Assembly (NCBI RefSeq): GCF_027580225.2 | Contig: NC_073359.2 | Span: 9,476,001-9,540,000, forward strand | Source of the DNA: Misgurnus anguillicaudatus | Lineage: Eukaryota > Chordata > Actinopteri > Cypriniformes > Cobitidae | Length of the DNA: 64,000 bases | Reading direction: 5' to 3' | In this document: piece after piece, positions 38,495-49,993 of the stretch | Layout of the letters: each line of letters starts with the position of its first letter | Numbering within the stretch: position 1 is the first letter of the stretch | Made by a program: the position numbers and the translations under genes | Notes under the pieces: generated by a model | Told to the model about the DNA's origin: nothing | Seen by the model: the letters and a program-made list of their open reading frames with translations, nothing else | Database searches by the model: none

Positions 38495-38690
38495 GGGATA
38501 GTTCAGTGTTTTTCAGAAGGCTTTTTGCCAGACTGTTTAAGGATGTTTTTACTGTTTTTTGTTTCTTCTCCCTTGCAATGTAGATATTTTGATCTTTCTG
38601 ATGAAAAACGTGAACATAAGCTAAATTATGTTATTTTAGTGTTTTTTTTTTAAAGGCTTTTTGACTGACTATTTTATTTAAGTTTTAAGT
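38433..38690 (+). repeat. ~130-bp tandem duplication over the transposase 3' end
   Basis: CTTCTCCCTTGCAATGT appears at 38435 and again at 38565. GATCTTTCT, GAAAAA and AGCTAA follow in both, and GGCTTTTTG occurs near the end of each. The first copy is the end of the coding sequence with its stop at 38494. The second is a diverged duplicate in the 3' untranslated part. Confidence 0.8.
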
Positions 38691-39133
38691 TATGTTCCTA
38701 AATACCAGTTTTAAAAGGCTGCTTTTATTTGCCTTGCACATTTAAACCTGACTTAACTTGATCTTTGTTTGCACTTAAAGGGAATTCCCTATTGTTTACA
38801 ATTGTTCTAGGTGCTTCTTAACTTGAACATTGCACAGAAGAAACAGTTATGCAACCAAATATTACTATACAGACTATTGATGTTCCTGACTACAACTTTT
38901 ACTTCAAAAGCACTATGTGATCAGGGTTTTATGTTTTCATGATCCATAAATACAACAATAAATTGCCTGTTGACTGGCAAAAGTACAATAAATGTCAGTA
39001 TTTTTTCGCTATTATCATCACATACACTACCGTGAGCCATGTAACAACACCGCGAGCGATTCCACAATACCGCAACAACAACCGTACCGCGAAGCCAATA
39101 CCGAAACGGCGCCGTACCGTGAGATGTTGATAC

Positions 39134-39154
39134 CGTTACATCCCTACTTCTGAG
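39134..39154. repeat. hAT right inverted repeat and target duplication
   Basis: CGTTACATCCCTA (39134-39146) is the right terminal inverted repeat and CTTCTGAG (39147-39154) is the second target copy. Confidence 0.96.
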
Positions 39155-42100
39155 TGGTCACTAGGGGGTTAGTGTGTTCTGAGAGGTTGTTCAGGTGTTG
39201 TTGGTGTGTTCTGGGTGGGAGTTAGGGTGTTGATTGTGTTTTCTGGGTGTTTGTTAGAGTGTTGTTTGTGTGTTAAGGGTGGTTGTAAGGGTGTTGTTAG
39301 TTTCTTCTGGATGGTTACTATGGTGTTAGTGTGTTCTGGGACATTGTTAGGGTGTTGCTGGTGTGTTCTGGTTGGTTCCTAAGTTGTTTTTAGTGTATTT
39401 TGGTCACTACGGCGTTGTTGTGTTCCGAGAGGTTGTTAAGGTGTGATTTGTGTGTACTGGGTGGTAACTAGGGTGTTGTTAGTGTCTTCTGAGGGTACCT
39501 AGGGGGGTAGTGTGTTCTAAGAGGTTGTTCAGGTGTTGTTGGTGTGTTTTGGGTGGTAGTTGGGCTGTTAGTGTGTTGTGGTTGGTTGCTAGGGTGTTGT
39601 AAGTGTGTTTTAGGTGCTTCTAAGGGTGTTGTTAGTGTGTTATGGGTGGTTTTTACGGTGTTGTATGTGTGTTCTGGTTGGTTGCTAAGTTGTTTTTAGT
39701 GTCTTTTGGTCACTACGGCGTTGTTGTGTTCCGAGAGGTTGTTAAGGTGTGATTTGTGTGTACTGGGTGGTAACTAGGGTGTTGTTAGTGTCTTCTGGGG
39801 GTACCTAGGGGGGTTAGTGTGTTCTAAGAGGTTGTTCAGGTGTTGTTGGTGTGTTTTGGGTGGTAGTTAGGCTGTTGATTGTGTTTTCTGGGTGTTTGTT
39901 AGAGTGTTGTTTGTGTGTTAAGGGTGGTTGTAAGGGTGTTGTTAGTTTCTTCTGGATGGTTACTATGGTGTTAGTGTGTTCTGGGACATTGTTAGGGTGT
40001 TGCTGGTGTGTTCTGGTTGGTTCCTAAGTTGTTTTTAGTGTCTTTTGGTCACTACGGCGTTGTTGTGTTCCGAGAGGTTGTTAAGGTGTGATTTGTGTGT
40101 ACTGGGTGGTAACTAGGGTGTTGTTAGTGTCTTCTGAGGGTACCTAGGGGGGTAGTGTGTTCTAAGAGGTTGTTCAGGTGTTGTTGGTGTGTTTTGGGTG
40201 GTAGTTAGGCTGTTGATTGTGTTTTCTGGGTGTTTGTTAGAGTGTTGTTTGTGTGTTAAGGGTGGTTGTAAGGGTGTTGTTAGTTTCTTCTGGATGGTTA
40301 CTATGGTGTTAGTGTGTTCTGGGACATTGTTAGGGTGTTGCTGGTGTGTTCTGGTTGGTTCCTAAGTTGTTTTTAGTGTCTTTTGGTCACTACGGCGTTG
40401 TTGTGTTCCGAGAGGTTGTTAAGGTGTGATTTGTGTGTACTGGGTGGTAACTAGGGTGTTGTTAGTGTCTTCTGAGGGTACCTAGGGGGGTAGTGTGTTC
40501 TAAGAGGTTGTTCAGGTGTTGTTGGTGTGTTTTGGGTGGTAGTTGGGCTGTTAGTGTGTTGTGGTTGGTTGCTAGGGTGTTGTAAGTGTGTTTTAGGTGC
40601 TTCTAAGGGTATTGTTAGTGTGTTATGGGTGGTTTTTACGGTGTTGTATGTGTGTTCTGGTTGGTTGCTAAGTTGTTTTTAGTGTCTTTTGGTCACTACG
40701 GCGTTGTTGTGTTCCGAGAGGTTGTTAAGGTGTGATTTGTGTGTTTTGGGTGGTAACTAGGGTGTTGTTAGTGTCTTCTGGGGGTCACTAGGGGGCTTAG
40801 TGTGTTCTGAGAGGTTGTTCAGGTGTTGTTGGTGTGTTTTGGGTAGTAGTTAGACTGTAAGTGTGTTCTGGGTGGTTGGTAGGGTGTTGTTAGTGTGTTG
40901 TAGTTGTTTCTAAGGGTGTTGTTAGTGTGTTATGGGTGGTTTTTGCGGTGTTGTTTGTGTGTTCTGGTGATTGCTACAAAAGGGTGATGTTAGTTAGAAG
41001 GAAGGTGTTGTTAGTGTCTTCTGAGTGGTCACTAGGGGGTTAGTGTGTTCTGAGAGGTTGTTCAGGTGTTGTTGGTGTGTTCTGGGTGGGAGTTAGGGTG
41101 TTGATTGTGTTTTCTGGGTGTTTGTTAGAGTGTTGTTTGTGTGTTAAGGGTGGTTGTAAGGGTGTTGTTGGTTTCTTCTGGGTGGTGGTTACTATGGTGT
41201 TAGTGTGTTCTGGGACATTGTTAGGGTATTGCTGGTGTGTTCTGGTTGGTTGCTAAGTTGTTTTTAGTGTCTTTTGATCACTACGGCATTGTTGTGTTCC
41301 GAGAGGTTGTTAAGGTGTGATTTGTGTGTACTGGGTGGTAACTAGGGTATTGTTAGTGTCTTCTGGGGGTCACTAGGGGGCTTAGTGTGTTTTGAGAAGT
41401 TGTTCAGGTGTTGTTGGTGTGTTTTGGGTGGTAGTTAGGCTGTTAGTGTGTTCTGGTTGGTTGCTAGGGTGTTGTAAGTGGGTTTTAGATGCTTCTAAGG
41501 GTATTGTTAGTGTGTTATGGGTGGTTTTTACGGTGTTGTTTGTGTGTTCTGGTGATTGCTACAAAAGGGTGATGTTAGTTAAAAGTAGGGTGGTGTTAGT
41601 GTGTACTGGGTGGTGACTAGGGGGTTAATGTGTTCTGAGAGGCTGTTCAGGTGTTGTTTGTGTGTTCTGGGTGGAAGTTAGGGTGTTGTTAGTGTGTTCT
41701 GGATGGTTGTAAGAGTGTTGATAATGTTTTCTGAGTGTTTGTTAGGGTGTTGTTTGTTTGTTTTTGGTTGTTGTTAAATAACGACTGGGTTGTTGCTCAA
41801 TGTTTTTTATGTTAATGTCATGTGCAATGTCTCCAGAGTTGTTTGTGTGTAGTGGGTGCTTCTTAGGATGTTGTTAGTGTGTTTTAGGTGCTTGTCAGGG
41901 TGTTGTTTGTGTGTTACCGGTGGTTGTTAGTTTTTTTTTCTTCTGGGTGGTTACTATGGTGTTAGTGTGTTCTGGGACTTTGTTAGGGTGTTGCTGATGT
42001 GTTCTGGTTGGTTGCTAAGTTGTTGTTAGTGTCTTTTGGGTGGTCACTAGGGTGTTGGTGTGTTCTGGGTGGTTGTCAGGGTGTAAGTGTGTTCTGGGTG

Positions 42101-42650
42101 GTTGCTTGGGTGTTGTTTGTGTGTTTTAGGTGCTTCTTAGGGTGTTGTTTGTGTGTTCTGGGTGAATGCTACAATAGGGTGATGTTAGTTAGAAGTAGGG
42201 TGTTTGTAGTGTCTCCTGGGTGGTCACTAGGGGGTTAGTGTGTTATGAGAGGTTGTTCAGGTGTTGTTGGTGTGTTCTGGGTGGTAGTTAGGGTGTTGTT
42301 AGTGTGTTATAGGAGCTTCATAAGGTATTGTTAGTGTGTTCTGGGTTATTGCTACAATAAGGTGTTGTTAGTGTGTTCTGGGTGGTTGCTAGGGTGTTGT
42401 TTGTGTGTTTTTACATGATAGCTACAATAGGGTGTTTTTAGTTAGAAGTAGGGTGTTTGTAGTGTCTCCTGGGTGGTCACTAGGGGGTTAGTGTGTTATG
42501 AGAGGTTGTTCAGGTGTTGTTGGTGTGTTCTGGGTGGTAGTTAGGGTGTTGTTAGTGTGTTCTGGGTGATTGCTACAATAGGGTGTTGTTAGAGTGTTCT
42601 GGGTGATTGCTAGAGTATTAGTGTGTTTTGGGGTGTTGTTAGTTAGGGTT

Positions 42651-44354
42651 AGGCTAAACGTTTTAGAATCATCCATCTCTAACACAAATGGTTAATGATG
42701 AGTGTCTAATATTTACTTTAATAGTTAATTTAATAAAATTAAATTCCCATATAATATATTTAACCGTATAAGAACCCACTTTAGGATTAATCTTTGCTAC
42801 ATATGACCAAGTCATCCATCCAAACCGAAGGTTTTCCTTTGCGGAAATGCACTTGCCGCACCACACCAATACTTCATCTTAAACCAATACAGAACATTAC
42901 AAATGGATGTTCAGTTTTTTTTCTCCTTTCATGAGTAACCAAGCACTACGCCAACTTCCCGTCCCAACCATCGGCACCAGACTGGGCTCATCCCAGCATT
43001 GATTAAAGGTTTGCACTTCTGCCCGAGGGGCTCTTTCAATAGACAACTTCCTGTAGTTTAAGACTAGTGATTAACCAGCCAACCCCCTCATTCCCACAAG
43101 GACTTGTGCCTTTGAGAGCCGTACGTCTCGCCTCCCATTACTTACAGTGTGGGGGGGGCTGGTTTGAGGGGCTAACTCAAATATACAAGTGCAATAATGG
43201 ACCTTCCATTGTTATCTACTTCATTGTTACATATAAAGGGTAATAGTGGTATGACCCGGTTGTTATAAATCTCCACGCATGCTTCACATCAACAAGCTCT
43301 TTGCTACAGGGAGTTGTTCTCACATTTGATGCGTCGAGACCCTTCACCCATAATTGGATGCTGTTTTCATATATAGGACCTCTTTAGCATGACAATTGTT
43401 CACTGATTTAGCCATTGTCAACATGTGCAGAGCCAGAGAGATGAATTGCGAACAGATTGATGGTTAATTTTCCATCTTTTTGTCATCTGTTTAACGTAAC
43501 ATTAATGTATGTGAGAACATTATATATATAATAAGTGTCAGTATTAGTTTAGCTTTTATAAATATAGCATGCATATATTGTTTGTGCAAAAATGTCGCAT
43601 TTAGTTTTAATCATGCCAAAACTGAATATATTATATTAAAAAATTTCTTCTTAAATTGTAAAATTTTACTGAGATGTAGTTTTTATTTTGTTGTTGCAAC
43701 ATTATTTAAAATGATGTAAAACACAACATTAAAAATGAAAAATTCCCAAATTTTTGATAATTGTTTTTTTTTTTAATGGACAGCTTAAATATTTTTGATC
43801 AACTTTAATTCTTGATCGACTGTTCCCATTTTTTTCTTACCCCTCATGAGTTTGTTTTCTTGTTTGTGTACTGTATGTGTGTAGGCTGTGAATAGATGTT
43901 CACTTAGAAACAGGTGTTTCAAAACATCTTGTTCCACTGCTCAGTTTTCTTTTATCTCAACCGCCAAAAATAAACATGACGTAAATGTAAATTTTTCCCC
44001 CTGTCTACCGGAAACGGTAAAAGTTTCATAAATGTTGTTCAATGTAAAATAACAGATTACATATAATCAATATATTAGATACATACAGTACAGTATATAA
44101 CCCTGCCTGTGAACAGCCAGCAAAAATATTTTTTATGATTATGTATGATTCTTCATAAAATCATCCTTTTCACATTCAGTGAAAAATAACTTTGAAATCT
44201 TTAATATTGACGAATAAGATCATATCAAAGATTGAAAACCATGAGTTTGATTCTTCTAATCTTAATCATTAGATTATGATACAAAATAAAGCATACATTT
44301 ATTTTGATGGGCATTTATGATGTTACATTCATAACATAAAAAGTATTGTAACAT
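42651..44354. other. Single-copy DNA, no gene seen
   Basis: Repeat-poor sequence. A somewhat GC-richer part at 42920-43180 includes a G run near 43150. No coding domain was recognised. Confidence 0.45.
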
Positions 44355-44735
44355 TTATGTCACAAAACCCTCAAAGGTGTGAGACAGATAGTGGTTCCTC
44401 CCATATGAGCAGCACATCTCCTCTAATACGTGTAAATTATTTTTGGGGCCCGGGTCGCCCCCCCTCAGGCTGTTGGTCTGAACGGTATTGATCTTCCTTT
44501 GCTTTCTCACGGCCACCATTCGCCCCTGCGGTGAATGAAAACGACACTGAGGCCTCCGATGCGGCCACCTGCCCAACACCTCCCTTTGTCTCGCCCGGTG
44601 ACATCATCTGACCCTGGGAACTCTGGGCCCCTTTTGTGTGACCTTTGGTTCGAGTGCCTCTTCCTGCAAGCGACAATAATCGCGTTGATAAACACGTATG
44701 AACACATGACGTCTTCAAACAGGTAGTGCTCATAT
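44355..44735. other. GC-rich patch, possible conserved or exonic DNA
   Basis: This patch stands out from AT-rich flanks. Three minus-strand frames are open through much of it, and TTGTCGCTTGCAG (minus strand, ending about 44668) resembles a splice acceptor. No convincing donor and no known domain were found. A conserved regulatory element is at least as likely as an exon. Confidence 0.3.
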
Positions 44736-46320
44736 CTGACCCGGTGTAAACGTAACAAAATCACCTCAGAAAGTTATTTTTTTGCAGTGGCGCATTGTTA
44801 CGTTAGTTACATTATATTTAAATAAATTATTGTCATATGGTGCTTATATTTTAACAGTTTATTAATTTAAAAAAAAATATGTTATATAAAGTACATTATT
44901 AACAGTGTACAATAAAAACTAGAACAGATATTTTCCATCCTTGCATTGCACACAGATGCAGTGTTTGGTCGTGTGTGTGTGTTGTGCATATGTGCACGTG
45001 TTTGTGGAAGTGTGTCTGCAGGGCAGCTGCGTCTAAACTGCCCCCATTCTTACAGGATGTGACATGGCTGTCGGTATGTATGCTCATCATTCATATGCTA
45101 CACAAAACAAACGTAACACATGCACACACAAACTGCTTTCTTTATCAAATGCAAAGCTGAATAGTCTTTATTTATGTACCAAACTATAGGGACAATTTAA
45201 ATATGAGAGATGAAATATCCTTTTTCAAAATTCTTCGCCGATTATAAGCGAAACATTTTCGTTCGTTTGTTCTTCGTCTATTTGTCAGTGTTTTGTCATT
45301 CGTCCTTTTTCTTTCTATCCTTTTCTCTCCTTTTTTTCCTCTTCTTTCTTTCTTTTTTCTTTCTTTACATATTGCAGAGGTATTTGCTGGCCGACCTCTC
45401 GTTGTGCCCAGGGTTAAATATAACCGAGTGGAGCCTCTGAAGCAAATACGATCTGAAATGCAGGCAAAGTCGAGTGTACGCAGCTGTCGGCAGAAGCATG
45501 TATTTTTTAAAGGCTGCCCCTAATGATTCGAGACAGTTGGCAATTACGTAACACACACTTTTTGAGGGCACTATGGCGTCCCTAAAGCTCGTTGGCATGT
45601 AATACGTGTTGGAGGACACTGGCCCCTAACCAACACGAGAATGACAACACACACCCGGAGGGACAAAAGGGGTGATAGACAGCCTGATGAGGGTGACTGA
45701 CTGACAGATAAACATACACAGAAAGAGAGAGAGAGAGAGAGATTTGCTCAATTAATGTGAAATGCACACACGTAAACACAAACCGTGTAGATTTATTCTT
45801 TAACTGATCCCTATAAACCTGCTTTGAACTTGACCTTTAAAAGTTATTTTTATTTGTGTACCCAGTGCAGTCATGTTGATGCAGTCATTTTAAATATTAG
45901 TTTGGACTGGAATAAAACAAATTCCACATTTTTGAGAAATAAATGTATTAGATTTTGATATAATGTTTGCATTCAAAACTGGTAATGGGTACTGCATAAC
46001 CTCTCCCAGAGACACCAACAGTCAAATATTGTCTTTAAAGATCATATAAATGAAAATGTTTTATGCCTTTTAATCTATTTTATGTCTATTAGCTTTGAGG
46101 CCAATAATGTCTGTTTGAATATGAAACACATATATCATCATTTCAGACCTTATAAACTACAAAAAATATCAAAAACCTGTTTTTTAAAGCATCATGTCAG
46201 TAAACATCGGTAACATCCTATACTGGTCGATGTCTTACGAAATCCTTTGGGCCTATATTAACATATTCAAAGAAGTATGCAGAAATGTACTGATGTCTGG
46301 ATGATATTGGAAAACTCACA
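44736..46320. other. No gene seen
   Basis: Contains a GTGTGTGTGTG tract near 44972, a pyrimidine tract at 45304-45366 and an (AG)n run at 45725-45742. The short open frames on both strands have no recognised domain. Confidence 0.4.
45304..45366 (+). repeat. Polypyrimidine tract, 63 bp
   Basis: All C and T except a single A at 45317. Such mirror-like pyrimidine runs can form triplex DNA; whether this one does is unknown. Confidence 0.9.
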
Positions 46321-46750
46321 CACTGCAAAAAATGATTTTCAAGAAAAAAAATCTTAGTATTTTTGTCTTGGTTTCAGTAAAAATATCAAAAAAATCTTAA
46401 ATTAAATTGCTTTTTCTTGAAAAAAAAAACAAGTCTAGTTTTTAGACCAAAAATATCAAATTTAAGTGATTTTGTGCATAAAACAAGCAAAAAAAAAAAA
46501 ATTAATTTTTCTTGAATTTAGTGTTTAAGAAAAATGTTAATTTTTTTCTTACTCCATTGGCAGATTTTTTTGCTTGTTCTATGCACAAAATCACTTAAAT
46601 TTGATATTTTTTTATATTAAAACTAGACTTATTTTCTTGGGTCATTTTGCTCATCAAGAAAAAGCATCTTCATTTAAGAATTTTTTTATATTTTTACTGA
46701 AAACAAGACAAAAATAAGATTTTTTTTCTTGAATATAATTTTTTGCAGTG
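46321..46750. mobile_element. 430-bp MITE with CACTGCAAAAAA ends
   Basis: The ends CACTGCAAAAAATGATTTTC and ATATAATTTTTTGCAGTG are inverted. Deeper arm sequence AAATTTAAGTGATTTTGTGC pairs with GCACAAAATCACTTAAATTT. It is an A/T-rich foldback with no coding capacity. Confidence 0.8.
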
Positions 46751-48056
46751 TATCTATTAAAGACCAGATGATTGCAGTTTTCATCATCCGGCATAATTGT
46801 TTTAATTTTATTTTAAACATGTCATATTGTATCTTATCTGCAATTGAGAACCAACCAATCAAAAAAAAATGATTTAATTGGATAGTGCTATATCTTAAAT
46901 GTACCATAGCATGATGATAATTTAATTAATAAGAGCACGACGTGCTTCACATTTATAACAAGCAATCCAAACATTTTATCGGGTCATGATGCTTGCATTT
47001 CATTGCGGCTTTTCATTTAATATATTTCATAAATAGAAAGTCTGCACAGACGTCACTTGAACCAGAAATTTGATTCATCTGAGCCTCCAAGCGAACATGG
47101 TGAAATCAAAATCATTACACTTTATTTAGAGAAGCCATACATTTCCTTACATCATTTAAAGACAACATCATTCCTTGTTTACTTTCATTATATGCCAGCG
47201 ATATTTACCCAGGCGTAAATAATAATCCATTTTGAAATGTTAATGAGCCATGGGAACAAAAGCCTTGGGCGATTCATCCTCAACAATGGGAAAATATGGC
47301 ATTCAGCTGTACAATGGCTGAAATACAGCCTCGATTTGCATGTCTGTTGACAAATTATCAGTAGTATGGTAATATTTCTCCGGAAATACCCGACAGAGTT
47401 TGTCTCTCGCTTTGCCTTAAATCATCTGTAAATTCCGACCGGATTACTTCCCTTTTCTGCGCCGTAAAAACCTCTGATATCACAAGTGGTGAAAGGGTTG
47501 TCAAACTGCTTTCTAATCTATGAGTGGGATTTAAATAAGACTTGAATCGCGTTTGAGCCTCAACCTTTCCCCTGCCGCATCCCTCCCCCACTTGATCGCT
47601 TCTTCGGGAGCTTTTGCAAAGCGAGATTAATTCCTGAATCATAAATAACTCGGAACAAGTTTCCGAAGGACCCCGTAGCAACGGGTCAGGGTTTTATTTC
47701 TTTCTGTCAGTTTGCAATCCTTACTTTGTTTTTAATAAAGTGGAAAGGGATATTACCACACTATATATATGATGTAAGAGGGAATTTTGTTGCTGAAACA
47801 TTCAGTTCAGCGTTAAAATGTGATCAAGCTCCTTGGATACAATCACGCAGGCACTGTGTAATTTTATTTGAACAGCATATAATTCCTGTCATGGAGACAG
47901 AGGACTAACAAAACGTACTATTTTCATTTGGACATGGTACTATGGTAATATCAGGGATTTTATATGCACCATGGAAATACAAAAGGGATGTAACTTGAAA
48001 TACCACGGTATATGTGTACGGTTATCATTCAGTACCACAGTATACTGTAAACACGA
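46751..48056. other. Single-copy DNA with candidate conserved segment 47200-47700
   Basis: No gene. The 47200-47700 part is free of the recognised repeats, has more balanced base composition, and carries homeodomain-, POU- and bHLH-like words (GTTAATGAGC, GATTTGCATG, CAGCTG). That is the look of developmental enhancers in vertebrates, but conservation cannot be shown here. Confidence 0.35.
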
Positions 48057-49016
48057 CCCATTCTCATGATTTGCGTGTAAATAGCACGTAGTGTGAAAAG
48101 TCAAGCAAAATATTTACGCCAAATTCCAGTTTTGCCTGCATATGGCAGTCCTTCACGTTCACTTAATACGGCGCATCTTTTTCGTGTCGTTTTCTCACTT
48201 TTTTGTTTTTTATCATTTTTATCAGTTGGGTTTGGGGTTAATAGAATTTTTTGTTACATAAAATGACATCCTTACCATTTCTAACCCCAACTCCAAGCGA
48301 CCATGGTTTAAAAATAGACAAAAACATAATCTATTTTGCACATGATTTCAAATGACATCATACAAACCAATTTTGTTGTTTTTTCCACATTTAAGGGGAC
48401 AATTTCATTACCGCAACGTGTCCATGACTGGATTCGTTTTTTTTACATGGAAATATTTGTAATTAAAAAATAAAAAGCTTCAGTGCATGTTATACTATAA
48501 ACATTTAAAGTAAAGAAACGATGATCATTGGTTAATGTAGAGACAATAATAAGGAATATAAATGTGTCCAAGGCCAATTTTCTCATCCTCCGCAACAATT
48601 TTAAATCATTGTTTAAGCCCTCAAGGAACTAACATTTACACAAAAAATGTGTTTTAAGGGACATAATTGACTGTGACACTCAAGATGGCTACCAGGTGAG
48701 CAGTTTTTATTTTTTTCTCTCCAGATAAAAGTTGAAATTTTGTTTTGACAACTTTTTAGTTCTCATTACCGAAACATGAGTTTGTAAATGCATATATTTA
48801 ATGTAATATCATGTTGCGGTAATGATATTTTTTTATAATGATAATCTAAAAAAATGTAAATAATTCTATAGGAATATTTTTAAAATCCTCTAAAATTAAT
48901 GGTTATAGTAAGTTCAGACCTTAATCTTATATGTGCAAAACAATGGCTTCAAGGGCTTTTTAAAAATTCTGTTGCTGGACACCTTCTAAATCTGGATTTC
49001 GTGAGAATCACCCATT
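48057..49016. mobile_element. Long-TIR element, Mutator-like relative, copy e
   Basis: CGACCCATTCTCATGATTTG at the left pairs with TTCGTGAGAATCACCC at the right. The inner AACCCCAACTCCAAGCGACC and GGGTTTGGGGTTAATAG resemble blocks in the copies at 49931 and 61773. Borders are approximate and no target duplication was found. Confidence 0.5.
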
Positions 49017-49099
49017 TATTAATTGACATTCTAAAGTAAATCCCAAATCTAACCCCAAAACTAAGCAACAATGGTTTAAGAAGAAGAAAAAAAGAGAAA

Positions 49100-49215
49100 T
49101 CCATACCCCAAAAGGTACAACAGTTCAAAGTGTTGTATACCGATAAAGGTACAAAAATGAAACTTTGAGGGTATCCCCCCAGCGACAGACTTTTTTACTG
49201 AAAGTGTAGAGACCA
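49100..49215. repeat. Interspersed repeat, 'GGTAC' family
   Basis: CCCCAAAAGGTACAACAG, AAAGGTACAAAAATGAAAC and CCCAGCGACAGACTTTTTTA match the style of the repeats at 3790, 52368 and 61540. Confidence 0.45.
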
Positions 49216-49930
49216 CCTGCCAGTTGCAATATGCAACTGATGGTTCATGACATGAGTTACTGAAAGTAAAGTGTATTAACAGTTTGCCCTTTATGTCCCA
49301 ATATGTAAACACGGGCAAGAAATTATTTTTGCTAACCATTTGATAGTTAATAATTATAAATATAGAGTCACCTTAAAAAATGCTTTTCTTTTTATTTCGT
49401 GGAGCGATGCTATACAGTAAGTTGTTTCCCTTTGGTTTCTGTCTCTGGCCACAAAATCTGTTTAGAAATGCAACTATATACACATCAGTACACATGAATT
49501 GAATTACAGAACCTCAGACACACACACAGGCTGTTAGCAATAGAGTTGACCTAAACTCATTCAACTTCAGCTGGACAGCATGCTGTTTATTTGAATTAGT
49601 TTGGTATCTTTTTTGATGACTGGGCCTGCTGTGTCTTGTGTTTACTCCCAAGAGAGGATTATAAATACATTTCCTTTAATAAACTAGTGTAAACTTGCTA
49701 TGGTGCATCCCGGCAGAATTCTCAACTGTAGTCGCTATGGTCTTAAAGAGACAGTGCACCAAAAAAAAATGAAAATTTTGCCATCACACAGTACTTTATA
49801 TTTTTAACCAATGATGCAATTAATGTCAAACTTGTGTATTTTTGTTTCTTTATATCTGCATTTTAGGAGTCATCAGCCATGGACACCATTTACTTTCATT
49901 GTCTAAAACATGAGAACATGTCAAGTTTAC
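49216..49930. other. No gene seen
   Basis: TTAAAGAGACAGTGCACC at 49743 looks like a diverged family I left end without a clear right end. Otherwise nothing was recognised. Confidence 0.4.
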
Positions 49931-49993
49931 AGACTGATCTCACGGAAAGTCGTGTTATAGTCACGGAAATTTGTATTCATTTATCCGTGTCCA

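Larger units (their letters stand above)
36252..39146 (+). mobile_element. hAT transposon (BED-finger, ZBED-like), 2,895 bp
   Basis: The ends TAGGGATGTAACG (36252-36264) and CGTTACATCCCTA (39134-39146) are perfect 13-bp inverted repeats. CTTCTGAG flanks both sides exactly (36244-36251 and 39147-39154). Removing the element and one copy restores GTGTCTTCTGAGTGGTCA, found uninterrupted elsewhere in the same array (about 35350). Both ends carry clustered TACCG/CGGTA words. The element holds one transposase gene, split by a premature stop and a likely small intron. The clean junctions suggest a relatively young insertion. Confidence 0.97.
33430..42650 (+). repeat. G/T-rich minisatellite with higher-order structure
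   Basis: The basic unit is about 30 bp, of the form GTTAGTGTGTTCTGGGTGG then TTGCTAGGGTGTT, with many variants. A distinctive variant containing CACTACGGCGTTGTTGTG (with minor changes) occurs at 33881, 34455, 35036, 35614, 35920, 39405, 39711, 40050, 40388, 40694 and 41279. Allowing for the inserted transposon, the spacings are about 574-585, 306 or 338 bp. The plus strand is strongly G- and T-rich with little C or A. Edges are more diverged than the centre. Cys/Val/Leu-rich open frames here are artefacts. Confidence 0.95.

Noticed and set aside
33670..42238. Several Cys/Val/Leu-rich open frames resembling membrane proteins
   Set aside because: They are frames through the G/T-rich minisatellite, where stops are rare by composition. 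They repeat with the array.
33430..42650. Interstitial telomere
   Set aside because: TTAGGG words are scattered in a longer minisatellite unit and never run in tandem.
44437..44764. Minus-strand frames of 85-98 codons
   Set aside because: Kept only as a GC-rich candidate region. Three frames compete and no donor or known domain supports a gene call.
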